Notes under the pieces: model-generated
Told to the model about the DNA's origin: nothing
What the model saw: the letters and a program-made list of their open reading frames with translations, nothing else
Databases searched by the model: none
Made by a program: the position numbers and the translations under genes
Shown here: positions 8,813 to 17,526 of the stretch, piece after piece
Layout: every line of letters starts with the position of its first letter
Numbering within the stretch: position 1 is the stretch's first letter
NCBI RefSeq assembly: GCF_030915485.1
Contig: NZ_CP133266.1
Span: 4,220,001-4,284,000 of the forward strand
Reading direction: 5' to 3'
Length of the DNA: 64,000 nucleotides
DNA from: Neobacillus sp. PS3-40
Lineage (GTDB): Bacteria; Bacillota; Bacilli; Bacillales; Cytobacillaceae

Positions 8813-8848
8813 AGAAGTTATTCCTATATGGGATAGCTTCTTTTTTTT
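8813..8848 (+). terminator. Rho-independent terminator
   Basis: AGAAGTTATTCC pairs with GGGATAGCTTCT (one bulge) and is followed by a run of eight T residues, just after the CAP-lipoprotein gene. Confidence 0.85.
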
Positions 8849-8995
8849 CAAAGCAATCCTTCTCATTAACTAATTTTTTGTTATAATGGTAATTTTTTTC
8901 GGTAAAGTGGGGAATGATATCTTCGTGCCATATTAGGACTAAAAGGATTTCCTAAATTTGAGCGAATATAGTAGGTAAAAGGAGATGTTTGTAAG

Positions 8996-9574
8996 TTGAA
9001 AAAGAAAGTAGTAATGTTAGCTGCGGGGTTGTTTTTATTACTGCCGAGCTTTGGAATGGCAAATGGTGCAACACCTGATTCTAAACAGGAACAGAAAATG
9101 AATGTTCCTGATGATTGCCGTCATGGAAAACACGGAGATATGATGAATAAAGAAGAATGGCAGGCAAAAATGAAAGCAAGAGAACAGCAATTGCTTCAAT
9201 GGGTGGATCAATACACGCCAGAAAAGAAGGCTGAATGGGCAAAAGTTACCCAAGAAAAGAATATGTTACATGAAAAGTGGTTAAGCCCAGAGTTTGCTAA
9301 ACAACGTGAACAATGGAAAAAAGAAAAAATGGCGGAAATGCAGAATCTAAAGAAGCAATATGATGAGGGTAAAATTACGAAAGAGGAATTAATGAAAAAA
9401 GCCCATGGTGGCAAAGATATGGCCCATTGGAAAACATTCCATGATTTAAAAGCAGCTGTTGAAAGTAACAATAAACAACAGGTATCCCAATTGTTAAATC
9501 AACTTCTTGAACAACATAAGCAGCATAATCAAATGGTAAAAGAAATGCTTAATCGAAAGACTAAACAAGAATAG
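8996..9574 (+). CDS. Secreted, highly charged helical protein of unknown function
   Basis: 192 residues with a clear signal peptide (LLLPSFGMANGA, cleavage near residue 24). The mature part is rich in Lys, Glu, Gln, His and Met and predicted almost fully helical (REQWKKEKMAEMQNLKKQYD and similar), with a DDCRHGKHGDMM patch near residues 39-51. The Met/His content could bind metal, but no family is recognised. TTG start at 8996 with AAAGGAGATG upstream. It reads as a genuine gene from the ribosome binding site and signal peptide. Confidence 0.75.
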   Translation: MKKKVVMLAAGLFLLLPSFGMANGATPDSKQEQKMNVPDDCRHGKHGDMMNKEEWQAKMKAREQQLLQWVDQYTPEKKAEWAKVTQEKNMLHEKWLSPEFAKQREQWKKEKMAEMQNLKKQYDEGKITKEELMKKAHGGKDMAHWKTFHDLKAAVESNNKQQVSQLLNQLLEQHKQHNQMVKEMLNRKTKQE

Positions 9575-9604
9575 CGCACAAAAAAACGTCAGTCATTTTT
9601 GGAA

Positions 9605-9690
9605 AAGCAGTTCCGTTTTTGTGGAGAAACAATTCAAATAGCCTAGGAATTAGCATATCAATTAACATACAAATTGGTATGCTATTTTTT
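9605..9690 (-). pseudogene. Decayed copy of the small hydrophobic ORF found at 23888
   Basis: On the minus strand, bases 9642-9605 match 23953-23990 of the plus strand at 37 of 38 positions and encode the same peptide LFE(L/M)FLHKNGTA. Here the stop after the final Ala is lost and the reading frame runs on. Upstream of the match lies an A/T-rich palindrome (TAGCATATCAATT / AATTGGTATGCTA, followed by TTTTTT on the plus strand) that could act as a terminator for the preceding gene. Confidence 0.55.
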
Positions 9691-9879
9691 ATTGAAATAG
9701 ATTTTTGGCTAAATTGAGTCCAAAATTACATAATAAATAGCGTGCCAATTAACAGCATGACAATCATCTGGGTCATTGTCCGATTAAGGGCGTTGATTTT
9801 AATTGTTATGCGTTTATGGTATGCAAACCATATAGGAGGACAAAGAAAAAATCTTTATGTAACGGTCTTTGAAACTTGT

Positions 9880-10015
9880 CTGTTAATTTCCGCTTCAGGC
9901 GCTCGCTTTCCGCGGGGCGGGTGGGTGAGCCTCCTCGGCGCTTAAGCGCGCCTGCGGGGTCTCACCTGTCCCACTACTCCCGCAGGAGTCGAGCACTCTA
10001 CGCTCCAATCAACAG
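9880..10015 (+). repeat. GC-rich palindromic repeat family B, copy 1
   Basis: Runs from CTGTTAATTTCCGCTTCAGG to CGCTCCAATCAACAGG. The ends are inverted repeats (TGTTGATT / AATCAACA consensus), the arms CTCGCTTTCCGCGGGG and CCCGCAGGAGTCGAG pair in part, and the centre is GC-rich. Other copies are at 26630 (inverted), 35000 and 36572 (inverted), a fragment lies at 10670, and a minimal deletion form lies at 50547. Confidence 0.85.
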
Positions 10016-10157
10016 GGTGTCAAAATTAATTGTGCGCTATAACATTGTCAATGTATAAAAGACGGCTATTATCCTTATTAAAAAGGCTCTGTTAAAATTC
10101 ATTGTTGTTTTTCATTATGATTGGGGAACAGGACATACGATCCTTTATTTAAAAAAA

Positions 10158-10282
10158 GGCTCTATTAAATTTTGATGTTGATATTAGAATAAAACGAACA
10201 TTTGTTCTGACGTGAATATATAAATTGGGCAAAAATAAGTGATTTCGAGTGGCGTTTACAGACATTATTGTTTAACAGAGCC
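10158..10282. repeat. 125-bp MITE-like element with GGCTCTRTTAAA terminal inverted repeats
   Basis: Left end GGCTCTATTAAA and right end TTTAACAGAGCC match in 11 of 12 positions when inverted. No coding capacity. A separate GGCTCTGTTAAA end lies at 10085, and TAGAGCCATTAAA lies near 10642, so this area seems to have collected several such ends. Whether it is mobile cannot be judged without other copies. Confidence 0.6.
10195..10208. promoter_or_regulatory. LexA (DinR)-like box inside the MITE-like element
   Basis: CGAACATTTGTTCT has the GAAC-N4-GTTC core of the Gram-positive SOS box and fits CGAACRNRYGTTYC in all but one position (and the last base). No gene lies next to it, so it may be coincidental or part of the mobile element's own biology. 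Confidence 0.4.
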
Positions 10283-10347
10283 ATTTTTAAAGTAGTAATA
10301 ACCGCAATCATAACTCGAGTAACCCGAGAAACTAACGAAAATAAAAT

Positions 10348-10530
10348 AAGCGGAGATTTTTCGGTTAAATGCAGAATGGAGCTCGTTTCGAGGTGTATAA
10401 ACGGAGGTTTTCCGGTTACGCAATGCAAAGTCCCACATTTTCGCGGTTTTTGAGTCAATAGGCGGAAACTATCCGTTTATTTAAGCTATTTTTAATCCAA
10501 TTTACTGATTACGAGGAATTTTTCCGTCTA
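10348..10530. repeat. Array of four 20-bp palindromes spaced 51, 61 and 51 bp
   Basis: Imperfect palindromes of the form TAAnCGGA-TTTT-TCCGnTTA start at 10348, 10399, 10460 and 10511: AAGCGGAGATTTTTCGGTTA, AAACGGAGGTTTTCCGGTTA, AGGCGGAAACTATCCGTTTA and ACGAGGAATTTTTCCGTCTA. The spacings equal about five, six and five helical turns. No ORF covers them. Together with neighbouring repeats this fills the gene-free stretch 9575-10853. Confidence 0.6.
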
Positions 10531-10669
10531 TTAATAATTCGGACAGGTATCAAATATCAACATTTACCTTTAACAGACATCCATGCAAAATTTTTGGCAC
10601 ATCTATGAATGAAATAACAGTTATCCACAGTTATTTCAGGGTAGAGCCATTAAAAAAAAGAAAGTTTTT

Positions 10670-10703
10670 CAGTGCCCTCGCTTAAGCGCCTGCGGGGTCT
10701 CTA
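10670..10703 (+). repeat. Fragment of repeat family B
   Basis: AGTGCCCTCGCTTAAGCGCC followed by TGCGGGGTCTC matches the central part of the GC-rich repeat at 9880-10015. Both ends are missing. Confidence 0.6.
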
Positions 10704-10853
10704 CCAATTTCAATAACATATAATTATACTAAATAACAGTTTTGACTTTATTCTTCGTTGAGGATTTATTTATAAACGTAAATGAAAAGTTTACACTAAT
10801 AGCCAGGCTATTCTTTTGGATTGACGTTTTTTGATTCGATCTAATCAAAAAAA

Positions 10854-11267
10854 TCAATCAAGTTCCTCCACTTCTACAAGAATATAATTTTTATAGTAAA
10901 CGATCAACTCACTATTGGCTTGAGCTGCTTTCTGGACAACCCGGAGGTTTCGACAAAATAAGGGAACTTCGATCTCACCATTATTAAAAATGATGTAGGT
11001 AAAATCCTTTGAGAATGGGGAATCTTCATCTCGAATCATGACGAATCTACCTTTAAATGATGAGAGCGACCTATGATTTTCTCCTTCTGCTTCTTCGGCT
11101 TGTTGTAAAAATTGTTTATTAACATGTTCAAGGAATTCTTTTAAAAATAGCAGAAATGCGATGAAGCCTAAAATCATAATCGTAACCATATACTTATCTG
11201 GAAGGGAAGGATAGGATAGACCAATAATCCAGCTTAAAATAGAAACAAATAAATGAAAATACATCAT
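10854..11267 (-). CDS. Small two-helix membrane protein of unknown function
   Basis: 137 residues. Two hydrophobic helices (about 4-20 and 28-45) are followed by a charged segment and a soluble C-terminal domain (residues about 65-137) of alternating strands ending in VEVEELD. The layout suggests a NfeD-like or OB-type tail but no motif is decisive. GAGGGTGAG precedes two adjacent ATG codons. Function unknown; upstream of tatA but separated by about 225 bp. Confidence 0.65.
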   Translation of the reverse strand: MMYFHLFVSILSWIIGLSYPSLPDKYMVTIMILGFIAFLLFLKEFLEHVNKQFLQQAEEAEGENHRSLSSFKGRFVMIRDEDSPFSKDFTYIIFNNGEIEVPLFCRNLRVVQKAAQANSELIVYYKNYILVEVEELD

Positions 11268-11447
11268 CTCACCCTCTTTTTAAGTTAATGTAAAAACAAA
11301 AAAAGTGTTGGTGTCGTAAACATGTTGTTGATCAATTAAAATTTATGCCGTTTAGAATTCCTATATTCTTCTTAACTTTATAATACCTCAAAAAAAATAT
11401 TCAGTAAAATATAAATAGACCGAATATTATAAATATGAAAAATACCA

Positions 11448-11481
11448 AAAAAAGTGCAGGATAATTTCATCCTGCACTTTC
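11448..11481 (-). terminator. Terminator of tatA
   Basis: AAAGTGCAGGAT and ATCCTGCACTTT form a 12-bp stem with a short loop. On the minus strand it is followed by a T-run, 12-20 nt after the tatA stop codon. Confidence 0.85.
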
Positions 11482-11492
11482 GACATTCCGAC

Positions 11493-11708
11493 CTATTTTC
11501 TTATATCAACTTTTCCTTCTTTTACCTCTTTAATATCTTCTTTAAATTCTTCTCTAATATCATCAGCCAATCCATCAGTGGCTTTTTTAAATTCACGGAT
11601 TGATTTCCCGAAAGCACGTCCAATTTCAGGAAGTTTATTGGGTCCAAAAATGACTAATGCTACAACAAGAATCAAAATAAGACCGGGTACGCCAATATTT
11701 GAAAACAT
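11493..11708 (-). CDS. tatA: Sec-independent (Tat) translocase subunit TatA
   Basis: 71 residues: an N-terminal membrane helix (about 6-21), the FGP[13 protein letters not shown] hinge, an amphipathic helix and an acidic Asp/Glu/Lys-rich tail. TatA oligomerises to form the conduit for folded twin-arginine substrates. No tatC lies nearby, so this may be one of several tatA paralogues. It stands alone with its own terminator. Confidence 0.93.
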   Translation of the reverse strand: MFSNIGVPGLILILVVALVIFGPNKLPEIGRAFGKSIREFKKATDGLADDIREEFKEDIKEVKEGKVDIRK

Positions 11709-11869
11709 AGTTACATCTCCTAGCGATGATTTTAATCTGCATTTACATTATACCTTTATGGGCTATTTTGTACTAGCAAAATATTACTGGGTAACGGCTT
11801 TAATTTTTTTTGCATTGTTAATGACTATTGGTTATAAAAGTCAACAGAGTTTTCTCACCAAAGTGTAAT

Positions 11870-11914
11870 AATAAGACACTCGTCAGGCTATTTTGCCTTG
11901 ACGAGTGCCTTATT
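11870..11914. terminator. Terminator at the end of the dlt operon
   Basis: AATAAGACACTCGTCAGGC pairs with GCCTTGACGAGTGCCTTATT; the stem overlaps the last codons and stop of dltD. On the minus strand the T-rich end is TTATT, so termination of the dlt mRNA is likely. Confidence 0.7.
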
Positions 11915-13084
11915 GTTATCTTCATAAAAATTTTGAATTGCTTGATCTGTATAAACCCAGCCTTTCCAACCTATATGAATGGTATCCTTCATAAAATAAG
12001 GGTCATATTCATGTCCAGAGAAGTCGGCAATTTGAAATCCTTCTGCTTCAATCTGTTGCTTGATCCGCTTGTAATAAGCGGTTCGCCCAGCCTTAGGAAA
12101 ACCGGTATAATCATACCATCTTCCATTTACAGGAACAGAAATAAAAAGTGGCTTAGCACCTGATTCCTTTAGTAGGTCCAACACTAACTGAAAGTCATGA
12201 TATTCAACAGATTTACCGTAAGTTGCACCTGTTTTATAATTTTTTAATGAAGGAACACGCTGTTTTATTTTATTGTACTGCGAATCGGTTACATAAAAGT
12301 GATTGTTCTTCGAATCTTTTGCACCAATTTGATTTGCTTCCTTTTCTAATTGGGTCCAAGATTTACCCTTTACCTTTGAACTAATAACACGATGGCGGTG
12401 AAATCCTCCGGCCAATGTATAATATAAATCCTTTTTCTCTAGAAGTCCTCTATAAACTTTTGCAAACGGTTTTAATAGTGAGGCTTCACGCTGTTTCGAT
12501 GTGTTATTAGAGATTTCTGCTTCATACAGTGTAGAAAGCATTTGATCATTTTGAACAGGGGAATACGTTAAAAGGCGCTTAATCGCCATTTTCTTTAATT
12601 TAGGATCAATCTTATGGTTGAATGCTAAATCATATCCCTGTAAAGTGGAATAATTAGGAACAAAATGGGATTCGTCAGCACCCTTTGGTTGAAACCATTG
12701 TGGTGATAAAACAAACACCATTTTTTTCCCTTTTAGCTGGCTAGTATGTTCTGTTAAATTGAGAAAATGAATCAGAGACTCAGTTCCACCTCTACCGATC
12801 AAGAAGGGGGTAAATCCCTCATTATTCTCTTTGAAGTAGTTTGATGGATGGAATTGATCTAATCTAGCAAGTTCTGATGAACCATACATTGGAAGATAGT
12901 GATCACTTTCGAGCATTTTACCTTGAACATATTTTCCTTGGAACATGAATAGATTCAATTCTGTTGCGGCTTCATTAATTCGACTTTTTGGAATTAGATT
13001 CTCAATCCATTTATTTGGAATAATAACGAGAATAAATAAAACTAGAAATGCTAGAATTAATGGTGCAAAGAATACTTTTTTCAT
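11888..13084 (-). CDS. dltD: D-alanyl-lipoteichoic acid biosynthesis protein DltD
   Basis: 398-residue extracytoplasmic SGNH-like protein anchored by an N-terminal helix (about 5-23). It completes transfer of D-alanine onto lipoteichoic acid. The nucleophile lies in MYGSSEL (Ser69/70), and the Asp/His pair is in KDTIHIGWKG (Asp367, His370). The start overlaps the dltC stop by 4 nt (ATGA), as expected for a tightly coupled operon. Length matches the family. Confidence 0.96.
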   Translation of the reverse strand: MKKVFFAPLILAFLVLFILVIIPNKWIENLIPKSRINEAATELNLFMFQGKYVQGKMLESDHYLPMYGSSELARLDQFHPSNYFKENNEGFTPFLIGRGGTESLIHFLNLTEHTSQLKGKKMVFVLSPQWFQPKGADESHFVPNYSTLQGYDLAFNHKIDPKLKKMAIKRLLTYSPVQNDQMLSTLYEAEISNNTSKQREASLLKPFAKVYRGLLEKKDLYYTLAGGFHRHRVISSKVKGKSWTQLEKEANQIGAKDSKNNHFYVTDSQYNKIKQRVPSLKNYKTGATYGKSVEYHDFQLVLDLLKESGAKPLFISVPVNGRWYDYTGFPKAGRTAYYKRIKQQIEAEGFQIADFSGHEYDPYFMKDTIHIGWKGWVYTDQAIQNFYEDNNKALVKAK

Positions 13085-13317
13085 TTAAAATCAGCCAACT
13101 GTTTGGCGATATTATTCGGTGTATTCCACGTATCACGGTCAAATTCAGTTATCGGTACCATAATACCGAAGCGTTCTTCGATTTGGACAAGAAGTTCAAC
13201 CGTTCCAAATGAATCAAGAAGGGCTGAATCGAATAAGTCCATATTTGGATCTTCTTTAACAACATCATCCTGACAAATTTCAGCTAATAATTCAATGACT
13301 TGATTTGTAAATTCCAT
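13081..13317 (-). CDS. dltC: D-alanine carrier protein DltC
   Basis: 78-residue acyl-carrier-like protein. Ser36 in LLDSFGTVELL carries the 4'-phosphopantetheine to which DltA loads D-alanine. The ATG at 13317 is used rather than the upstream TTG at 13326 because AAGGGAG sits at proper distance and the length then equals the usual 78-79 residues. It overlaps dltD. Confidence 0.96.
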   Translation of the reverse strand: MEFTNQVIELLAEICQDDVVKEDPNMDLFDSALLDSFGTVELLVQIEERFGIMVPITEFDRDTWNTPNNIAKQLADFK

Positions 13318-13332
13318 GAGTATCAAACTCCC

Positions 13333-14487
13333 TTAAAATAATTGACCTGAGAAAATATAAAAACCAAAACAGACAAAGTGGAATGTAATGATTACAGCGG
13401 CAACATGTGTAAACTTATTCTGCGGCCACCATTTATGCTTCTTGTTAAAGCGTTCAAAAGCGTTATAAACAACCATTATCAATGCATGATAGACTCCGTA
13501 AAGAATATATTGAATTTCTAGGCCATGCCAAACGCCCATTAATAAAAATAACAGAATATAACCTAGGTTGGAAACAATATTTCGGTTTTTAATCCATTTT
13601 TTTTTCGTCATCCAAAAGACAAAGCGCATATAAACATAATCGCGAAACCAGAATGATAGACTCATATGCCAGCGATTCCAGAAATCTTTGATATTGCGGC
13701 TAATAAACGGTTTATTAAAGTTTTCTGGAGATTTAATCCCCATAATATAGCTAACTCCAACTGCAAATGCACTGTACCCGGCAAAATCAAAGAATAGATA
13801 TAGACTATATCCATACATATAGAATAGATGATTTTGAAAGTCACTAGTTGCGATAAATCGTAAGTTTGCTATAAAAAAGTGATTGATAGAGTAGCCAATA
13901 ATAAACTTATATAAAAAACCAAGAAAGATTTTATTGATACCATCATAAAGAAGTAGTTTATATTGATCTCCAGTTAATTCAAGAGTTAGATCCTTATCAA
14001 AACGACGATACCGATCAATTGGGCCGGATGAAATCGTCGGGAAGAAAAGGATAAAATAGAGGAGACGTGTGATCGGAATATTATTTTTAATCAAACCATC
14101 TCTCGTCTCTATAACCAATTGGGTTCCTTTAAATGTTAAATACGAAATACCTAGAAAGCCGATCCAATTTACCTGTGAAAAATAAGGTAAAAATTTGGAT
14201 AAAACAAGTGGCATGATCGAAGCCAAAACAGCGATAACAAAAATAATCCCACTATTTGACTTTTTTCGGTATGCAATATAAGTAGTAATCAGTAAAACCT
14301 GCCAAGCTGTGAATATTAGTAAAGCAATCGCACCGTTCAATCTTGTTGAAAAAATAAGTGCCAGAGCAAGAATGGAGATAAACATGTTATAAGAATGAAT
14401 TCTTTTCCCTTTTAGACCAAGAATAACAGTAGGTGCTAGAAGGATAGCTAATATAAAAAAGAATGTAAAAGAGCCATATGGTGTCAT
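13333..14487 (-). CDS. dltB: MBOAT-family D-alanyl transferase DltB
   Basis: 384-residue polytopic membrane O-acyltransferase that moves D-alanine from DltC across the membrane. It has about 10-12 hydrophobic segments and the MBOAT catalytic His321 in LMGVWHG. The [20 protein letters not shown] segment is strongly conserved in DltB. It overlaps the dltA stop by 4 nt. Confidence 0.96.
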   Translation of the reverse strand: MTPYGSFTFFFILAILLAPTVILGLKGKRIHSYNMFISILALALIFSTRLNGAIALLIFTAWQVLLITTYIAYRKKSNSGIIFVIAVLASIMPLVLSKFLPYFSQVNWIGFLGISYLTFKGTQLVIETRDGLIKNNIPITRLLYFILFFPTISSGPIDRYRRFDKDLTLELTGDQYKLLLYDGINKIFLGFLYKFIIGYSINHFFIANLRFIATSDFQNHLFYMYGYSLYLFFDFAGYSAFAVGVSYIMGIKSPENFNKPFISRNIKDFWNRWHMSLSFWFRDYVYMRFVFWMTKKKWIKNRNIVSNLGYILLFLLMGVWHGLEIQYILYGVYHALIMVVYNAFERFNKKHKWWPQNKFTHVAAVIITFHFVCFGFYIFSGQLF

Positions 14488-15998
14488 ACAAATACCTTTT
14501 CTTGAATTAGTTTTCGATCAATTTTTCCGTTTGGTGTGATCGGAAGGTCTTGATAATAAGAGAACTTCCTAGGGATCATGTAGGCTGGGAGCAGGGTAGA
14601 CAGCTCTTTTTTAATTGCACTTGTCAGCTGATACTCTTTTTCAAACCCATGTTCGTTAGCTACGATCGCAGCAGTTAAATACTCGATTTTCTCATTTTGG
14701 AAAACAGGGATTACAACGACCAATTTGACGTATTGCGACTTTGAAATATGGTGTTCAATCTCCTCTAATTCCATTCGGTAGCCATGTAATTTGATTTGAA
14801 AATCCATTCTCCCTTTATAAAAGAGCATTCCATTTTCTTTATAGCCAGCATCGCCTGTTTTATATGCCATTTTTTCGTTGAAGGAGAAGAAAGCTTTACT
14901 TGATAGCTCTTTTTGGCCTAAATAACCCTTACTTACACTTGGACCTACAATGATAATCTCACCTTTTTCACCGTCTGAAACTTCTACCCCATCTTCATTT
15001 ACAAGCAAGATTTGCGTATCACACTTAGGCGTACCAACGGGAAGACTCGGATATTTTTTCAAGATTTCAGGGATAACTTCAACAGATGTTACTGCAACCG
15101 TGGCTTCGGTCGGCCCATACGTATTAAATATTCTTGCTTTCGGGAACCTTGCTAACAACTGTTCGGCAATCGTTACTGGTAAAATTTCGCCACAGAATAG
15201 AAAAACTCTTAATTCTGGGAGGAGTTCTTCACAAAACATGGGATCCATTAAACACATTTGCACGAATGAAGGTGTTGACGTCCAAACTTGCATATTGGAA
15301 TTTTTCAAGGCTTCAAATAACATCTTCGGTTTGGCAATCATTTCTTTTGTGATTGCAAAGATGCTACCGGTACTCGCTAAAGCCGGGTAAAGATCCATAA
15401 CAGATAAATCAAAAGAGAAGGGTGCTTGGTTAAGAAATTGAAGGGATCCATTAATCGGGAAATCCTTCACCATCCAATCAACAAAGCTTTGCAGATTATT
15501 GGCGGAAATTTGCACGCCCTTAGGATTTCCAGTACTCCCTGAAGTATAGATAATATAGAAATTCTCCTCTTCTTTGACCCAGTTTTCTGGATCAACATCT
15601 GCAACTATTGAATCTATCGTTATAATTTCGTCATAAGAAGCAATCTGGATAGAAGAACTCTCAATTACAATTGGCAGACTTGAAACATTAATAAAGTATT
15701 TTGACTGTGAGCTTTCGATTATTTTCTCAATACGATCCATTGGGATGGATGTGTCAATTGGAATATAAGGATGCCCTGATTTTACACAACCCAAAAAAGA
15801 TACAAGCATTTCTGGTTCCATATGCCCATAAACTAAAATGGGTGAACCTGCTTGAAGATGTTGTTTGAGCATATGATCAGCAATTTGTTCTGATTGGTTC
15901 CAAAGTTCACCATAAGAGAGTTTATTTTTAGGTGAAGTAAAGGCTATAGTGTCAGAATGTGTAAAAGCAAAATCTTTTATTGTATTTAATAATCTCAT
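14484..15998 (-). CDS. dltA: D-alanine--D-alanyl carrier protein ligase DltA
   Basis: 504-residue cytosolic adenylation enzyme that activates D-alanine with ATP and loads it on DltC. The phosphate-binding motif is [12 protein letters not shown] (about residues 151-162), an [11 protein letters not shown] motif follows, and the C-terminal catalytic Lys is in TPNGKIDRK (Lys492). It follows dltX by 17 nt. D-alanylation lowers wall negative charge and confers resistance to cationic peptides. Confidence 0.97.
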   Translation of the reverse strand: MRLLNTIKDFAFTHSDTIAFTSPKNKLSYGELWNQSEQIADHMLKQHLQAGSPILVYGHMEPEMLVSFLGCVKSGHPYIPIDTSIPMDRIEKIIESSQSKYFINVSSLPIVIESSSIQIASYDEIITIDSIVADVDPENWVKEEENFYIIYTSGSTGNPKGVQISANNLQSFVDWMVKDFPINGSLQFLNQAPFSFDLSVMDLYPALASTGSIFAITKEMIAKPKMLFEALKNSNMQVWTSTPSFVQMCLMDPMFCEELLPELRVFLFCGEILPVTIAEQLLARFPKARIFNTYGPTEATVAVTSVEVIPEILKKYPSLPVGTPKCDTQILLVNEDGVEVSDGEKGEIIIVGPSVSKGYLGQKELSSKAFFSFNEKMAYKTGDAGYKENGMLFYKGRMDFQIKLHGYRMELEEIEHHISKSQYVKLVVVIPVFQNEKIEYLTAAIVANEHGFEKEYQLTSAIKKELSTLLPAYMIPRKFSYYQDLPITPNGKIDRKLIQEKVFV

Positions 15999-16015
15999 TT
16001 AAGGTCACCTCACGA

Positions 16016-16165
16016 TTAGAAATCGTTATATATATAGGAGCCAGCACTTGCATCGTTAAAACCATACATAAAAAACAATAAAAGGAGAATCAGTAAATAA
16101 TACAAGAACCGGCTAGTCCATTTAACATGTTGATTTTGAAAAAAACTTTTCCATTTAGTAAGCAT
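16016..16165 (-). CDS. dltX: Teichoic acid D-Ala incorporation-associated protein DltX
   Basis: 49-residue membrane peptide: a short charged N-terminus (MLTKWKSFFQNQHVKWTSRF), one hydrophobic helix (about 20-34) and the conserved C-terminal tail ending YIYNDF. DltX is the small first gene of Gram-positive dlt operons, and its C-terminus is required for D-alanylation, probably at the DltB/DltD step. AGGAGA lies about 10 nt upstream of the ATG. Short enough to be missed by automatic calling. Confidence 0.92.
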   Translation of the reverse strand: MLTKWKSFFQNQHVKWTSRFLYYLLILLLLFFMYGFNDASAGSYIYNDF

Positions 16166-16471
16166 GGCTCTAAGATCTCCTAGAAATTTTTTTGAGTAGG
16201 GATAACATTCCCTTATTGCCTAGATAATCATAATGCTGTTCGAAAAAACTTGCATTAAAATTAGATGAGAAGCACATTAAAATTTGTTAATCGAAGTCTT
16301 TAGTATGCCATACCTTCTGATCAAAAGGAACAGCATTTGCATAGATTTGCAATTAGAGTGGGATTATCGTTAAACTTTAGAATGCAAAATGAACTTTTTA
16401 TTAAAATAAAAAGTCTTTTCTAAGGGTAGCAGATTTTTAGGCTATGTAATGTAGGTAGGGGCTGAAAAAAT
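16166..16471. other. Divergent regulatory region between dltX and the ECF sigma operon
   Basis: About 305 bp without a gene. An imperfect inverted pair (AATGCTGTTC near 16231, GAACAGCATT near 16330) is visible. TGAACTTTT at about 16389, followed after 17 nt by GTCT, resembles an ECF-sigma promoter for the sigma gene. Both observations are weak; the region must hold both operon promoters. Confidence 0.35.
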
Positions 16472-17005
16472 GTGGTAAGTGATTTACATGAAATAATTTC
16501 CCTGGCCAAGAAAGGGGATCAACATGCTTTCAGGCACTTGGTTACGGTCTATAAAGGCACCGTTTTCCGTCATGCATTTGCCTTATTGAATGATCGAATG
16601 GAGGCTGAGGATGTTACTCAAGAAGCGTTTGTTAAAATTTATTTTTCCTTGCCAAAGCTTGAAAATGAATATGCCTTTGTCTCATGGCTGACAAAAGTTG
16701 TGACAAATCTCTGCTATGATAAAAATAAAAAATTGACTAAGAAAAAAGCTGCAGAATCAGAAGAACTTGATGAAAATGTGGTTTCAAAGGGTCCATCGCC
16801 AATTGATCAAACGGTTATAAAAATAACTATAAAAGAAGCATTGCAAAATATACCATTGGACCAAAGAAATGCTTTAATTTTAAGAGAAATACAGGGTTAC
16901 TCCTATTCGGAAATTAGTGAGATGTTAGAAATTCCACTTGGCACTGTAAAATCACGAATTAACGCTGCTCGGGAGAACTTGCGGAAAGAACTACAAAAAG
17001 GGTGA
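16472..17005 (+). CDS. ECF-type RNA polymerase sigma factor
   Basis: 177 residues with region 2 (YKGTVFRHAFALLNDRMEAEDVTQEAFVKIY, about 27-57) and region 4 (LPLDQRNALILREIQGYSYSEISEMLEIPLGTVKSRINAARENL in outline, about 127-170). It directs transcription of a stress regulon, usually including its own operon. GTG start at 16472 with a TAGGGGC ribosome binding site. The next gene 5 nt downstream is its anti-sigma factor. It resembles the SigW/YlaC group but no specific orthologue is assigned. Confidence 0.92.
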   Translation: MVSDLHEIISLAKKGDQHAFRHLVTVYKGTVFRHAFALLNDRMEAEDVTQEAFVKIYFSLPKLENEYAFVSWLTKVVTNLCYDKNKKLTKKKAAESEELDENVVSKGPSPIDQTVIKITIKEALQNIPLDQRNALILREIQGYSYSEISEMLEIPLGTVKSRINAARENLRKELQKG

Positions 17006-17010
17006 GTTAA

Positions 17011-17526
17011 ATGTCTGAACATATTGGAGAATTACTCTCATTATATATTGATGAAGAAATAAGCGGGGATGAAAAGTGTTTAGTGGAAAAGCATTTAGCC
17101 AATTGTCCCGATTGTCAAAATGAATTATATGAATTATCTTTTTTAAAGAACCAACTGACTGCGGAATATCAGTTTTTAGATATTCCAGATTTGATTGAGG
17201 ATCAAATAATGGCTAAAATTTCACAAAGGTTAGCAGTGAACACTTCCCGTATATTTAATCGGAATGCACTACTTGTGATGATAACTTTTAGTTTGTTGTT
17301 TATTGTGATGACTGGTCCATTCTTAACAATGGGACTTCATATTTTCCATACACTCTTTAGTATTGGAAGTGGGCTAGTTTATGCAATTCCATCCATTCTT
17401 TCTGCTATTCCGTATGTAATTGAGGTTGTTTCAATTATATTGTTTGTTTTGATCATTTTGGCTGTTATTGCCCTTAGGTTTGTAGTGAAAACAATGGGAA
17501 ACACGGTAAGGACGGGGGATCTGTAA
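17011..17526 (+). CDS. Zinc-finger anti-sigma factor (ZAS type)
   Basis: 171 residues. The N-terminal zinc-binding anti-sigma domain has the H-x3-C-x2-C motif in KHLANCPDCQ (about residues 29-38). Two or three hydrophobic helices lie between about 87 and 160. It would hold the upstream ECF sigma factor at the membrane until a signal triggers release, often by proteolysis. The stop codon overlaps the start of the next gene (TAATG). Confidence 0.88.
   Translation: MSEHIGELLSLYIDEEISGDEKCLVEKHLANCPDCQNELYELSFLKNQLTAEYQFLDIPDLIEDQIMAKISQRLAVNTSRIFNRNALLVMITFSLLFIVMTGPFLTMGLHIFHTLFSIGSGLVYAIPSILSAIPYVIEVVSIILFVLIILAVIALRFVVKTMGNTVRTGDL

Noticed and set aside
9742-10058. Two overlapping plus-strand frames
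   Set aside because: They read through a family B repeat and translate its palindrome; not real genes.
14950-15390. 146-codon frame opposite dltA
   Set aside because: Antisense shadow of a well-conserved gene; composition follows dltA codons.
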